DNA of 64,000 nucleotides from UBA8337 sp937907245 (GCA_965219485.1 OZ244774.1:1426001-1490000); one strand, 5' to 3'. Shown: positions 1 to 9,908, counted from the first letter of the stretch. Notes: generated by a model not told the origin, from the sequence alone. A program made the numbers and translations.

Positions 1-1473
1 GGCTCCGCCAGCCAATGGGCGCAAGGTGGTATTGCTGCCGCCATTGGGCCCGATGACCATACCGACAATCACAAACAAGACACCATCCAAGCCGGCGCGG
101 GGTTAGTGAATAGCACCATTGCAGAGATGGTGGCCAAAGAAGCCAGCGCGCGCATCGAAGACCTAAACGTGATGGGCGTGCCTTTCGACCGCGACGCAGA
201 TGGCAATCTGGCGCTTGGACGCGAAGCGGCACACAGCCACAATCGCATTATCGGCGTGCGTGGCGACCAAGCTGGCCGCGAGATTATGAAAACCCTAATC
301 CAACGCGCCGATGCCTCGCCCTCCATCGACTTCATGGAAGGCTATGCCGCCTATGAATTAGCCGTCGAAAACGGCCGCGTGGTTGGCGTGTTTGCGCGGC
401 CTGCACAACACAGCTATTTATCCGGCCCGATACTTATTCGCGCCCGTGCAACTATTTTGGCGACCGGCGGTATTGGCTATCTTTACGGCGTGACCACCAA
501 TCCGGTTGGCGCCAATGGCGAAGCCTTGGCGATGGCGGCGCGCGCTGGCGCCCAAGTTGGCGATAGCGAATTTGTGCAATTCCATCCCACGGCCCTTACC
601 GGCATGGGCGACCCTGCTCCCTTGGCCACCGAAGCTTTGCGCGGCGAAGGCGCCCAGCTCATCAATGCCAAAGGCGAGCGCTTCATGATGCAAGTGCATG
701 AAAACGCCGAATTGGCGCCGCGCGATATCGTGGCTCGTGCCGTGTTCGACCAGATTGTAAAAACCGGATCCGTGGGCCTTGATTTGCGGCCCAATGGTTT
801 GGCTGCAAACCTCGACGCGCGCTTTCCTACTGTGGCCGAAAATTGCAAAAAATTTGGCATCGACCCGACCCAAAGCCTATTGCCCGTCGCGCCCGCCACG
901 CATTTTCACATGGGGGGCATTCGTACTGACATCCATGGGCGATCTAGTCTGCCAGGTCTTTGGGCTTGCGGCGAAGTAGCGGCCACGGGGCTGCATGGCG
1001 CCAATCGTTTGGCCAGTAATTCTTTGCTCGAGGCGATTGTCTTTGGCGCCCGCATCGCGCAAGACATTAACAATCTTGTGCCCACATCCAGTCGTGCGCG
1101 TCCGGCACCGCCCGAGACCCGCATCGATGCCAGCGCGGTAGAACTGGCGCCTGCCACCGATAAATTGCGCGCTCTGATGAGCCGCCACGTGGGTGTGTTG
1201 CGCAACGCCGAAGGGCTTATCCATACCTTGCACGAGCTTAAACGCCTGCAACAAGCGGCCGGTGGCATGGCGCCATTTGCCAATATGGTATTGGCCGCGC
1301 AATTTATTACCATGGCCGCTTTGCGCCGCGAAGAAAGCCGCGGTGGCCACTTTAGAACCGACTTCCCAACCTCGCAGGCCGTTGCCGAACATAGCCAATT
1401 AACCATGGCCGAACTAGACGCCGCCTATGCCGATTTACCCGAAGCAAACCCTGCTTTGGCCCAAGTCATTTAA
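1..1473 (+). CDS. nadB: L-aspartate oxidase, 5' end outside window
   Basis: FAD enzyme oxidising L-aspartate to iminoaspartate, the first step of de novo NAD synthesis. The reading frame is open from base 1, so the gene enters from the left; 490 codons are present and only the N-terminal FAD-binding start (GxGxAG) is missing. The first codons read GSASQWAQGGIAAA, the typical NadB/succinate dehydrogenase flavoprotein segment. Later come HFHMGGI, GLWACGEVAATGLHGANRL (FAD contact) and, near the C-terminus, EESRGGHFR. nadC follows after 10 nt with its own ribosome site, so the two are probably one operon (nadA would be expected upstream). An internal ATG at 106 is not the true start. Confidence 0.96.
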   Translation, partial: GSASQWAQGGIAAAIGPDDHTDNHKQDTIQAGAGLVNSTIAEMVAKEASARIEDLNVMGVPFDRDADGNLALGREAAHSHNRIIGVRGDQAGREIMKTLIQRADASPSIDFMEGYAAYELAVENGRVVGVFARPAQHSYLSGPILIRARATILATGGIGYLYGVTTNPVGANGEALAMAARAGAQVGDSEFVQFHPTALTGMGDPAPLATEALRGEGAQLINAKGERFMMQVHENAELAPRDIVARAVFDQIVKTGSVGLDLRPNGLAANLDARFPTVAENCKKFGIDPTQSLLPVAPATHFHMGGIRTDIHGRSSLPGLWACGEVAATGLHGANRLASNSLLEAIVFGARIAQDINNLVPTSSRARPAPPETRIDASAVELAPATDKLRALMSRHVGVLRNAEGLIHTLHELKRLQQAAGGMAPFANMVLAAQFITMAALRREESRGGHFRTDFPTSQAVAEHSQLTMAELDAAYADLPEANPALAQVI

Positions 1474-1483
1474 GGAAACCGCC

Positions 1484-2365
1484 GTGCCAAAACTTCATCA
1501 GCCCAGCACCGACGATCTGCCACCCCTGCCATCCCTAACCGTCGAGCGACTGGTCGAGATTGCCCTATCGGAAGACTGGGGGCGCACGGGAGATATCACA
1601 TCGCAAAATGTGATACCTACCCAAGCCAGAGCCCATGGCGTCATTCGCGCGCGTGAGGCGGGCACTTTGGCCGGTATGGATTTAGCAGAGGCCGCATTTT
1701 GCGCCAATCGAAGTGGGCTTCAGGTCACGCGCCACAAACAAGACGGCGAGACCCTAAAGCCTGGCGATGAGGTAGCCACCATAGAAGGTTCGGCTCGCGC
1801 TTTATTGGCCGCCGAACGCGTGGCCCTTAATTACCTTGGCCATATGTCTGGCATTGCCAGCAAGACCGCCCATCTGGTCGCTCTCGTGGCGCACACAAAA
1901 GCGCAAATTTGCGACACGCGAAAAACCACACCAGGTTTGCGCGCGGTTGAAAAATACGCTGTGCGGGCTGGTGGCGGAGCCAACCATCGCTTTGGGCTGG
2001 ATGATGCGATTATGATTAAGGATAATCATATTGCCGTGGCGGGCGGCATAACGCCGGCCCTTACAGCCGCCCAAAACGGGGCGGGCCACATGGTGGCCAT
2101 CGAGATTGAAGTCGATACATTAGAGCAATTAGACGAAGCGCTGGCGGCCAAGGCTCGCATAATCTTGCTCGACAATATGAGCCCAGAGCAACTGGCCAAG
2201 GCGGTCGAGCGCACACAAGGGCGAGCGGTTTTGGAAGCCTCTGGACGGGTATCGGAAGCCACAGTGGTGGCTATTGCCGAAAGTGGCGTGGACTATATTT
2301 CGGTCGGCGCCATTACCCATTCCCCACAGACGCTAGACCTTGGGCTCGATATCGATATTTCTTAA
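1484..2365 (+). CDS. nadC: nicotinate-nucleotide pyrophosphorylase (quinolinate phosphoribosyltransferase)
   Basis: Converts quinolinate and PRPP to nicotinate mononucleotide. 293 residues, normal for the family. Seen motifs: LSEDWGRTGDITS near the N-terminus, CDTRKTTPGLRAVEKYAVRAGGG (read in two parts: DTRKTTPG and the KYAVRAGG that contacts substrate), HRFGLDDAIMIKDNH, and the C-terminal LEASGRVSE and GVDYISVGAITHS. I take the GTG at 1484 because a TAAGGA Shine-Dalgarno sequence (1471-1476) lies 7 nt ahead and overlaps the nadB stop; an earlier in-frame ATG at 1427 would overlap nadB by 47 nt and has no ribosome site. Convergent with ppdK, with only 10 bp between the stops. Confidence 0.97.
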   Translation: MPKLHQPSTDDLPPLPSLTVERLVEIALSEDWGRTGDITSQNVIPTQARAHGVIRAREAGTLAGMDLAEAAFCANRSGLQVTRHKQDGETLKPGDEVATIEGSARALLAAERVALNYLGHMSGIASKTAHLVALVAHTKAQICDTRKTTPGLRAVEKYAVRAGGGANHRFGLDDAIMIKDNHIAVAGGITPALTAAQNGAGHMVAIEIEVDTLEQLDEALAAKARIILLDNMSPEQLAKAVERTQGRAVLEASGRVSEATVVAIAESGVDYISVGAITHSPQTLDLGLDIDIS

Positions 2366-2375
2366 GGCGACAAGT

Positions 2376-5045
2376 TTAGGATTTAGTGCGCGCCCGAATA
2401 GCACTTTGCGCTGCCGCCAACCGCGCGATGGGCACGCGGAAAGCGGAACAAGATACGTAATCCAGTCCAAGGCTTTCACAAAATCCAATGCTGCTCGGAT
2501 CGCCGCCATGCTCGCCGCAAATGCCCAGCTTGATATCGGCTCGTGTGGCGCGCGCTTTTTCGACAGCCATGGCCATCAATCCACCGACACCGCGTTCATC
2601 TAACTGCGAAAACGGGTCGCGGTCCAACAAGCCCTTGGCCACATAATGCGGCAAAAACCCACCTGCATCATCGCGCGATAGCCCAAAGGTGGTCTGCGTT
2701 AAGTCATTGGTTCCAAACGAAAAGAATCCTACTTGCGCGGCCAACTCATCGGCCAATAAAGCCGCACGTGGCACTTCAATCATCGTACCTAACTGATACG
2801 CCGTCTCGGCAATACCAAAAGGTTTGGCTATGTCAGGCACCATGTCTAACAGCATCGCCAGCTCGCGTGGCTCACTGATGAGCGGGAACATAATCTCCAC
2901 TTGTGGATTTGCGCCAGCGTCTTTCATGGCGCCGAAAATAGCCCGTAATTGCATGGCATAAATATCTGGCGAGGTGATAGCCAAACGGCTACCGCGATGG
3001 CCTAACATTGGATTGCTCTCGGCCATCGCCGTGATGGTTGCGCGCAACGCCTTAGGGCTTTGCCCCAGCGCTTCGGCCAAAGCTTCCACGTTATCGTCAG
3101 GTGTCGGTAAAAACTCATGTAACGGCGGGTCGAGCAATCGAATGGTGACCGGCAGGCCGTCCATAATCTTAAACAACTCAACGAAGTCAGACCGTTGTTC
3201 GGGCTCTAGCGCCTCTAAAGCCGTTTGGCGGTGCGCTTCATCTTGCGCCAAAATCATCTGTCGGACTTGGAAAATTCGTTGCGCGTCAAAGAACATATGT
3301 TCGGTGCGGCATAGGCCGATGCCTTGCGCGCCAAACTTACGCGCCCGCTTGGCTTCCGCTGCCGTCTCGGCATTGGTTCGCACTTTCATTCGCGAGGCCG
3401 CATCGGCCCAGCCCATCAATGTACCAAAATCGCCGCTTAACTCTGGCTCCAAAGTGGCAACTTCGCCGGCCATCACGCGCCCAGAAGTGCCGTCGACGGT
3501 AATCACATCGCCCTCGGCCAGCTCAATGGCGCTTTCGCCTTGGCCGATGCGCGCGGTTTTCGTGTCATAATCGATAATTAATTGACCCGCGCCCGAAACA
3601 CACGGACGGCCCAGCCCCCGCGCGACAACGGCGGCGTGGCTCGTCATGCCGCCCCGCGAGGTCAAAACTGCTTGCGCCGCATACATGCCATGAATGTCTT
3701 CGGGGCTAGTTTCCATCCGCACCAAAACTAACTTCTCGCCTTGTGCGGCCATCTCTTCGGCATGATCGGCAGAGAAAATAATTTTACCGCTAGCGGCTCC
3801 GGGTGAGGCGGGCAGACCTTTGGTCAACACGGTCACTTTGGCTCTTGGGTCTAACGTCGGGTGCAATAATTGCTCCAAGGCCTCAGGTTCCACCCGCAGC
3901 ACCGCCGCTTCTTGATCGATAACGCCCTCGGCCACCATATCGACGGCGATTTTTAACCCTGCCATAACCGTGCGCTTGCCGTTGCGCGTTTGCAAAATGA
4001 ACAAGCGTCCGTTTTGAATGGTGAACTCGACATCTTGCATATCGCAAAAATGGCTTTCCAGTTGGGCGAAGACTTGCACCAAATCGCTATAGGCATCGGG
4101 CATGGATTCTTCTAACGATAAATCAGGTGTACCCGCTTCTTCGCGCGCCGTCTTGGTGAGATAGAGCGGCGTATGAATGCCGGACACCACATCTTCGCCT
4201 TGCGCGTTGATTAGATATTCGCCGTAAATCTCTTTCGCGCCAGTCGACGGATTGCGCGTAAACGCAACGCCGGTCGCGCTGGTTTGGCCCAGATTGCCAA
4301 ACACCATGGATTGAACATTTACCGCGGTGCCCCAATCATCGGGAATATCGTGCAGCTTTCGGTAGGTCTGCGCGCGACGATTGTTCCAACTATCGAACAC
4401 CGCGCCAATGGCGCCCCATAGTTGGGCATGTACATCTTGGGGAAACGGATGTCCCGCTTCTTGCTCCATCATGTCGCCAAAGCGAGTGCAAATATAGCGC
4501 CAGTCGTCGGCCGCCAAATCAGCATCCAGCGAGAGCGAGTTCTCGAACTTATAATCGTCAATAATGTCTTCAAAATAATCATGGTCGATGCCCATGACAA
4601 CGTCGCCATACATTTGTTGGAAACGGCGGTAGCTATCCCAAGCAAAACGCGCGTCTCCAGTTTTGGCGGCCATGCTCTCGACCGTCTCATCGTTGAGGCC
4701 GAGGTTTAAAACCGTATCCATCATGCCCGGCATAGAGGCGCGACTGCCCGAACGCACAGAGACCAAAAGCGGGTTTTTTATATCGCCAAAAACCATGCCG
4801 ATATCCTCGCTCAAACGCTCCAGCGCGGCTTCGACTTGGGTTTTCAAGCCTTCGGGGAAAGCCCGATCATGAGCGTTAAAATGCGTGCAAACATCTGTGG
4901 TCAGCGTGAAACCGGGGGGCACTGGCAGGCCCATTAGGCACATTTCCGCCAAATTTGCCCCTTTGCCGCCAAGCTGTGCGCTCATATCGGCGCGGCCATC
5001 GGCAAACCCGTCAGCAAATGCATATACAAGTTTGCGAGGGGTCAT
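2376..5045 (-). CDS. ppdK: pyruvate, phosphate dikinase
   Basis: Reversibly makes phosphoenolpyruvate from pyruvate, ATP and phosphate; cytoplasmic. About 889 residues, normal for bacterial PPDK. Seen in order: N-terminal ATP-grasp domain with GGKGANLAEM and GLPVPPGFT; the swivelling phosphohistidine domain with RGGMTSHAAVVARG; the C-terminal PEP/pyruvate barrel with GIGLCRTEHMFF and the ICGEHGGDP segment carrying the catalytic cysteine. Two starts are possible: GTG at 5054, directly after the glyS stop, and ATG at 5045. I prefer 5045 because AGGTGA ends 5 nt before it. Downstream of glyQ-glyS, an arrangement known in alphaproteobacteria; probably one transcript. Confidence 0.96.
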   Translation of the reverse strand: MTPRKLVYAFADGFADGRADMSAQLGGKGANLAEMCLMGLPVPPGFTLTTDVCTHFNAHDRAFPEGLKTQVEAALERLSEDIGMVFGDIKNPLLVSVRSGSRASMPGMMDTVLNLGLNDETVESMAAKTGDARFAWDSYRRFQQMYGDVVMGIDHDYFEDIIDDYKFENSLSLDADLAADDWRYICTRFGDMMEQEAGHPFPQDVHAQLWGAIGAVFDSWNNRRAQTYRKLHDIPDDWGTAVNVQSMVFGNLGQTSATGVAFTRNPSTGAKEIYGEYLINAQGEDVVSGIHTPLYLTKTAREEAGTPDLSLEESMPDAYSDLVQVFAQLESHFCDMQDVEFTIQNGRLFILQTRNGKRTVMAGLKIAVDMVAEGVIDQEAAVLRVEPEALEQLLHPTLDPRAKVTVLTKGLPASPGAASGKIIFSADHAEEMAAQGEKLVLVRMETSPEDIHGMYAAQAVLTSRGGMTSHAAVVARGLGRPCVSGAGQLIIDYDTKTARIGQGESAIELAEGDVITVDGTSGRVMAGEVATLEPELSGDFGTLMGWADAASRMKVRTNAETAAEAKRARKFGAQGIGLCRTEHMFFDAQRIFQVRQMILAQDEAHRQTALEALEPEQRSDFVELFKIMDGLPVTIRLLDPPLHEFLPTPDDNVEALAEALGQSPKALRATITAMAESNPMLGHRGSRLAITSPDIYAMQLRAIFGAMKDAGANPQVEIMFPLISEPRELAMLLDMVPDIAKPFGIAETAYQLGTMIEVPRAALLADELAAQVGFFSFGTNDLTQTTFGLSRDDAGGFLPHYVAKGLLDRDPFSQLDERGVGGLMAMAVEKARATRADIKLGICGEHGGDPSSIGFCESLGLDYVSCSAFRVPIARLAAAQSAIRARTKS

Positions 5046-5054
5046 ATGGCTCAC

Positions 5055-7088
5055 CTATTCAATTTCGTCAAACGCTGCCGCCCGACGCATGCCATGCGCC
5101 AAGGCTTGCAGCAAGGATAACCGATTATGCCTGATTTTTTCATCTTCGTCATTGACCATCACAGCCTCAAAAAATGCATCTACGGGAGCCCGCAAAGTAG
5201 CCAATCCATCCAGATAGGCATCATAGCCAGCCAGCTCGCCAATATCGATATCGTTCAAGCTGGCCATCGCCGCGAAAAGCGCGCGCTCGGCTGGCTCCAC
5301 CAATAAGGCCTCATCCACTTGGGTTTGTGTGTGGCTGGCCTTCTGGCAAATGCCATTGGCGCGGTTAAAGGCGGCCTGCAAATTGGCGCCATCTTCTTGT
5401 GCCAAAAAGCTTTGTAAGCTTTGCGCGCGTTGTACGATTTCCAAAACATCGTCACTACCCAGCGCAAAAATGGCGCTGACCACATCATGGCGCACCCCTT
5501 GATCGCGCAAATGCGCTTTCAATCGGTCGGCGATAAAGCTCAGCAAATCGTCAACATAAGTCTCTGGCGCCTTGACCTCATAGAGCGAAAAGGCCGTCTC
5601 AAAAACAGGCCGCAAAGAGAGCTGCGTTTCGGTTTCTAGCAAAATGCGGATAATGCCCAAAGCCGCACGGCGCAAAGCAAAAGGGTCTTTTGAGCCTGTT
5701 GGCTTTTCATCAATCGACCAGAAGCCCGCCAAAGTATCCAATTTATCGGCTAGCGCCACAGCGCGCCCTTCAGGGGTTTGCGGAATGGCGTCGTCTGGCC
5801 CTTGCGGTGAATAATGGCTGCGAATGGCTGTCGCCACGGTGTCCCCTAGGCCATCATGCGCCGCGTAATAGCCGCCCATAATGCCTTGCAGTTCGGGGAA
5901 TTCGTAAACCATGCCAGAGGTCAAATCGGCTTTCGCCAGCAGCCCCGCTTGCGCCGATAATTCAGCGTCTGCCTGTAGACCAGGCGCCAATGATTTCGCT
6001 AGTTTTTCAATCCGCTCGGCTTTTTGCGCCACCGTACCAAGTTTGGCTTGGAAGGTGACTTTCTCCAAAGCCGGCAGGCGGCTGGTCAAAGTTTCTTTGC
6101 GGTCTTGATCCCAGAAAAACCGTCCATCCGAAAGGCGCGCGCGCAACACACGTTGGTTGCCGTTCACAATCGCGGCGCCTTTGTCGGGCGTCTCTATGTT
6201 GGAGATGGTGATAAAATAAGGCGCAAGTTTTCCGTCCGCCGTGCGAAGCGCGAAATATTTTTGGTGCGTGCGCATCACCGAAACCAGCACTTCTTCTGGC
6301 ACATCCATGAACTCAGCATCCATGCTGCCTAGAAGCGGCACCGGCCATTCGACCAGCCCTGCCGTTTCGCGCATCAGGCCTAAATCTTCCACCAAATCGC
6401 AGCCAACGGATGTGGCCAGCGCGCTCGCGCCTTCCATAACCATCGCTTCGCGCACCGGCGCATCGGCTAGCACAAATGCTTTTTCTAAGCTGCCCAAATA
6501 ATCTTTCGCATGCGATATCTGCATCGCCTCAGGTGCCATAAAACGGTGGCCAAATGTGGTATTACCGCTGGTCAGACCCTCCACGTCAAACGGCACAATG
6601 GCGCCATCTAAAACACATAAAATACCGCGCAAAGGGCGCACCCAGCGTAGGCTACCATCGCCCCAACGCATGGATTTTGGCCATTGAAATCCGCGTATCA
6701 TATCCGGCAAAAACCCAGCCAAGGCCTCAGCCAATGGGCGGCCTGGCTCGTCGATCTCTAGTATGTAGAAGGCGCCTTTTTTATCGTCGCGTATTTTCAA
6801 AGCCTCCACGCTGTCGAGCTGATTGGCACGCAAAAAACCTTCGATGGCTTTTTCGGGCGCATCGACTCGCGGGCCTTTTTTCTCTTCTTTGCGGTCGGGC
6901 AAATTGAGCGGCAGGCCGTCGATACAAAGCGCCAAACGTTGCGGCGCCGCATAGGCGTTCACCTGGCTTGGCACCACGTCGAAACTTTTCAAAAAGCCCA
7001 AAACATGACGCTCTAATTGCGCCGCTGCACTGGCTTGTAGGCCAGCGGGAATTTCTTCAGAGTAAAGCTCTAACAGAAAATCAGTCAT
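5055..7088 (-). CDS. glyS: glycyl-tRNA synthetase beta subunit
   Basis: Beta subunit of the alpha2-beta2 bacterial glycyl-tRNA synthetase. 677 residues from the ATG at 7088; the opening MTDFLLELYSEEIPAGLQ is the family signature. An upstream in-frame start at 7211 would lie inside glyQ and reads as unrelated sequence, so it is rejected. Internal landmarks include FEVWPVPLLG-like EWPVPLLGS, MRTHQKYFAL and the C-terminal anticodon-binding region with FDxVMVND (here FFEAVMVNDED). The start overlaps the glyQ end by 8 nt, so translation is likely coupled, which suits a fixed subunit ratio. Confidence 0.97.
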   Translation of the reverse strand: MTDFLLELYSEEIPAGLQASAAAQLERHVLGFLKSFDVVPSQVNAYAAPQRLALCIDGLPLNLPDRKEEKKGPRVDAPEKAIEGFLRANQLDSVEALKIRDDKKGAFYILEIDEPGRPLAEALAGFLPDMIRGFQWPKSMRWGDGSLRWVRPLRGILCVLDGAIVPFDVEGLTSGNTTFGHRFMAPEAMQISHAKDYLGSLEKAFVLADAPVREAMVMEGASALATSVGCDLVEDLGLMRETAGLVEWPVPLLGSMDAEFMDVPEEVLVSVMRTHQKYFALRTADGKLAPYFITISNIETPDKGAAIVNGNQRVLRARLSDGRFFWDQDRKETLTSRLPALEKVTFQAKLGTVAQKAERIEKLAKSLAPGLQADAELSAQAGLLAKADLTSGMVYEFPELQGIMGGYYAAHDGLGDTVATAIRSHYSPQGPDDAIPQTPEGRAVALADKLDTLAGFWSIDEKPTGSKDPFALRRAALGIIRILLETETQLSLRPVFETAFSLYEVKAPETYVDDLLSFIADRLKAHLRDQGVRHDVVSAIFALGSDDVLEIVQRAQSLQSFLAQEDGANLQAAFNRANGICQKASHTQTQVDEALLVEPAERALFAAMASLNDIDIGELAGYDAYLDGLATLRAPVDAFFEAVMVNDEDEKIRHNRLSLLQALAHGMRRAAAFDEIE

Positions 7089-7980
7089 GGCTGGCTCCTG
7101 TATTGGCTTGTAATTTATTTTCCAAATAGCCCTCGGCACATGCTTTGGCCAACGCCCGCACGCGCCCGATATAGGCTTGGCGTTCGGTAACGGAAATGAC
7201 GCCGCGCGCATCTAGCAAATTGAAATTATGGCTCGCCTTCATGCACTGATCATAGGCGGGCAACGAGAGGCCCTTTTCTACCAATTGCAAACATTCGGCT
7301 TCCGCGTCTTCAAAATGGCGCAGTAAAACATCGGTATTGGCGGCCTCGAAATTATAATGGGAGAACTCGACTTCGGAGCGGTGGAAAACATCGCCATAGC
7401 TCACCCCATTGCCGTTAAAATCTAGGTCAAAGCCATTATCGATGCCCTGCACATAGGTCGCCAAACGCTCCAAACCATAGGTCAGCTCGCCCGTCACCAG
7501 CTCGCAATCAATGCCGCCGACTTGTTGAAAATAAGTGAATTGCGAGATTTCCATGCCATCGCACCAAACCTCCCAGCCCAGTCCCCAAGCGCCCAGCGTT
7601 GGACTTTCCCAGTCATCTTCGACAAAGCGAATGTCATGTTGCATCGGGTCGATACCCAAGACTTTCAGGCTTTCTAAATATAGCTCTTGGATATTATCTG
7701 GCGAAGGCTTGAGCACCACTTGAAACTGATAATAATGCTGAAACCGATTGGGGTTCTCGCCATAGCGACCATCGGTAGGGCGGCGCGAGGGCTGCACATA
7801 AGCGGCCTTCCAAGGCTCGGGGCCAAGGGCGCGCAAAACCGTGGCGGGGTGAAACGTACCCGCGCCCATTTCCATATCATAGGGCTGCAACACCACACAG
7901 CCTTGGTCGGCCCAATAGCGTTGTAGGTTTAAGATGAGATCTTGAAAGCTATGCGCTTTACCTTGGCTGGGGACACTCAT
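7081..7980 (-). CDS. glyQ: glycyl-tRNA synthetase alpha subunit
   Basis: Catalytic alpha subunit, class II synthetase fold, charging tRNA-Gly with glycine. 299 residues, the usual length. Strong family blocks: LILNLQRYWADQGCVVLQPYD, MGAGTFHPATVLRALGPEPW, YVQPSRRPTDGRYGENPNR and FVEDDWESPTLGAWGLGWE (motif 2/3 region). Overlaps glyS by 8 nt. A perfect 12-bp palindrome, GTTTCGCGAAAC (7993-8004), sits just ahead of the start codon, between this gene and the upstream methyltransferase. Confidence 0.97.
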   Translation of the reverse strand: MSVPSQGKAHSFQDLILNLQRYWADQGCVVLQPYDMEMGAGTFHPATVLRALGPEPWKAAYVQPSRRPTDGRYGENPNRFQHYYQFQVVLKPSPDNIQELYLESLKVLGIDPMQHDIRFVEDDWESPTLGAWGLGWEVWCDGMEISQFTYFQQVGGIDCELVTGELTYGLERLATYVQGIDNGFDLDFNGNGVSYGDVFHRSEVEFSHYNFEAANTDVLLRHFEDAEAECLQLVEKGLSLPAYDQCMKASHNFNLLDARGVISVTERQAYIGRVRALAKACAEGYLENKLQANTGASHD

Positions 7981-8022
7981 GTGGTTTTTTCCGTTTCGCG
8001 AAACAAATGCATGGGAGGATAA

Positions 8023-8802
8023 TTACCCGCCAGCCTCGGCAAAAGCAAGGGCTGCGCCATGTCGCAAGACGCTTTCTGCGGCTGAGCTGGGTTTGCCATC
8101 TAGGTTTTGCAATACCAAAGGCGGCAAAAGGGTTACGGGCGCACGCGCGTCGCGTCGTCCTCGTATCAATACTCGCGTAGCGGCTTTATTGGGTTTGGGT
8201 AAAACGGGCAGCACATGCAAATCCCCAAGCCGCTTTTGCATCACCGTGAGAAGCTGCGCCAAAGCATCGGCGCGGTGAATAAAAGTCACATGACCCCGCG
8301 CTTTAGCCAAAGCGGCGGCGCATTTTACCCATGTGTCCAATGTGCCCTCAGTGCCGATGAGCGCCCGCGCTTTCCTATCGTTTTCCAGCTCTGGCACATG
8401 GCCCAATTTATAAAACGGCGGATTGGCAATGACCTCGTCATAACTATTGGCTACCAAATGCATATCCTTGAAGGGGCCATGAATGTCGGCGGGCTTAAAA
8501 TGCACCCGCTCGCCCAAATTATTGGCTTCGGCGTTATTTTGCGCCAGTGCCAGCATTTTCGGGTCAATTTCTAGGCCAGTGACTTGCGCATCGGTGCGCC
8601 GCGCCGCGAAACATAAAGAGGCAACCCCCGAGCCACTGCCGAGTTCGATAATATGCCCGCCTTCGGGGGGCTCGCTGGCGGCAGCTAAAAGAACCGCATC
8701 ATGGCCCGAACGAAACCCATCGAGGGGCTGACGCACACGCAATTTTTCGCCCAGAAATCCATCTAGGCTGTAGGTCGTCTGGCTGTCCTCTGGTGGGTGC
8801 AT
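8023..8802 (-). CDS. TrmN6-like tRNA/small-substrate adenine-N6 methyltransferase
   Basis: SAM-dependent methyltransferase of the YfiC/TrmN6 type (E. coli TrmN6 methylates A37 of tRNA-Val). 259 residues. Visible: an N-terminal DGFRSGHDAVLLAAA segment typical of the family, the SAM-binding IELGSGSGVASLC (motif I), the acidic LEIDP (motif II) and the catalytic NPPF (motif IV, in VIANPPFYKLG). First gene of the run leading into glyQ-glyS-ppdK, 42 nt upstream of glyQ. The fold and adenine-N6 chemistry are well supported by NPPF; the exact substrate is inference. Confidence 0.85.
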   Translation of the reverse strand: MHPPEDSQTTYSLDGFLGEKLRVRQPLDGFRSGHDAVLLAAASEPPEGGHIIELGSGSGVASLCFAARRTDAQVTGLEIDPKMLALAQNNAEANNLGERVHFKPADIHGPFKDMHLVANSYDEVIANPPFYKLGHVPELENDRKARALIGTEGTLDTWVKCAAALAKARGHVTFIHRADALAQLLTVMQKRLGDLHVLPVLPKPNKAATRVLIRGRRDARAPVTLLPPLVLQNLDGKPSSAAESVLRHGAALAFAEAGG

Positions 8803-8882
8803 CGCTATGCCTCAGTTACGTTTTGCCCCGTTTTTCTTGACCTCATGACCAATTGGCGGATAATCGGGCGCAGGAGCAAATT

Positions 8883-9908
8883 ATGGCAGAAATTATAAAT
8901 TTTAGCGAGACCGCGCGCTCAACCGACAATGCGTTGATGGAACTTCAAACCCTGTTTGCGGATGAGCTGGTGGGCGTGGAGCGCGAGATTGCCAAACATA
9001 TGCAGTCGGCTGCGGCCCTGATACCTGCCATTTCTGAACATTTAATCGGCGCGGGCGGCAAACGTCTGCGCCCACTTTTAACGCTCTCGGCGGCGCGATT
9101 ATCTGGCTATCAAGGCCACCATCACATCACCATGGCGGCGGCTGTCGAATATATGCACACGGCCACTTTGCTGCATGATGATGTGGTTGATGATAGCGAT
9201 ATGCGGCGTGGCAAACCAACTGCGCGCAAGCTATGGGGAAATTCAGCCAGCGTGCTGGTTGGCGATTTTCTGCTGGGCCAAGCGTTTCGAATGATGGTGG
9301 CGGCCGAAAGCCTGCCTGCCCTCGACATCTTGTCGAATGCGGCAGCCGTCATCGCTGAGGGCGAGGTCATGCAGCTTGCCGCCATGAACAACGCCCAGAT
9401 TAGCGAAGATAAATATCTGCAAATCATCGATGCGAAAACCGCCGCTTTATTTTCAGCCGCGGCCGAAGTGGGCGGCGAAATATCCGACGCCTCATCGGCG
9501 CAAATGCAAGCGCTCACCTCCTATGGCCGAAACCTCGGCATTGCCTTTCAGCTTATCGATGATGCCCTCGACTATGGCAGCATAGGCCGGGTTTTGGGTA
9601 AGAATATTGGTGAAGATTTTCGCGAAGGTAAAATGACCTTGCCGGTAATTCTGGCCTATCATCGCGGCGATGAAGCGGCCCGCTCATTTTGGGAAAGCGT
9701 TATGGCCGAGCCGTCTGAGGCCGACCATGAGACCCGCTTTGCCCAAGCCACAAAACATATGTCCGATACGCAAGCCTTGGCCGACACGGTAGCGCGCGCC
9801 ACGCATTACGGCGAGAAAGCCAAGGATGCCTTGAGCCTATTCCCAGACAGCGAAACCCGCGCGGTCTTGCTACGCCTCGTCGACTTTTGTATCGCTCGGG
9901 CCTATTAA
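8883..9908 (+). CDS. polyprenyl (octaprenyl/decaprenyl-type) diphosphate synthase
   Basis: Trans-prenyltransferase extending farnesyl diphosphate to the long side chain used for ubiquinone. 341 residues. The two aspartate-rich metal sites are clear: LLHDDVVDDSDMRRGKPTA (first) and FQLIDDALDYG (second); GGKRLRPLL is the usual substrate-binding block. ATG at 8883 is chosen because AGGAG (8872-8876) lies 6 nt ahead; a TTG 30 nt upstream has no such site. The product chain length cannot be read from the sequence. The 3' end overlaps the convergent ispE by 39 bp. The UbiA prenyltransferase that would use this product lies at 50516-51472. Confidence 0.93.
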   Translation: MAEIINFSETARSTDNALMELQTLFADELVGVEREIAKHMQSAAALIPAISEHLIGAGGKRLRPLLTLSAARLSGYQGHHHITMAAAVEYMHTATLLHDDVVDDSDMRRGKPTARKLWGNSASVLVGDFLLGQAFRMMVAAESLPALDILSNAAAVIAEGEVMQLAAMNNAQISEDKYLQIIDAKTAALFSAAAEVGGEISDASSAQMQALTSYGRNLGIAFQLIDDALDYGSIGRVLGKNIGEDFREGKMTLPVILAYHRGDEAARSFWESVMAEPSEADHETRFAQATKHMSDTQALADTVARATHYGEKAKDALSLFPDSETRAVLLRLVDFCIARAY

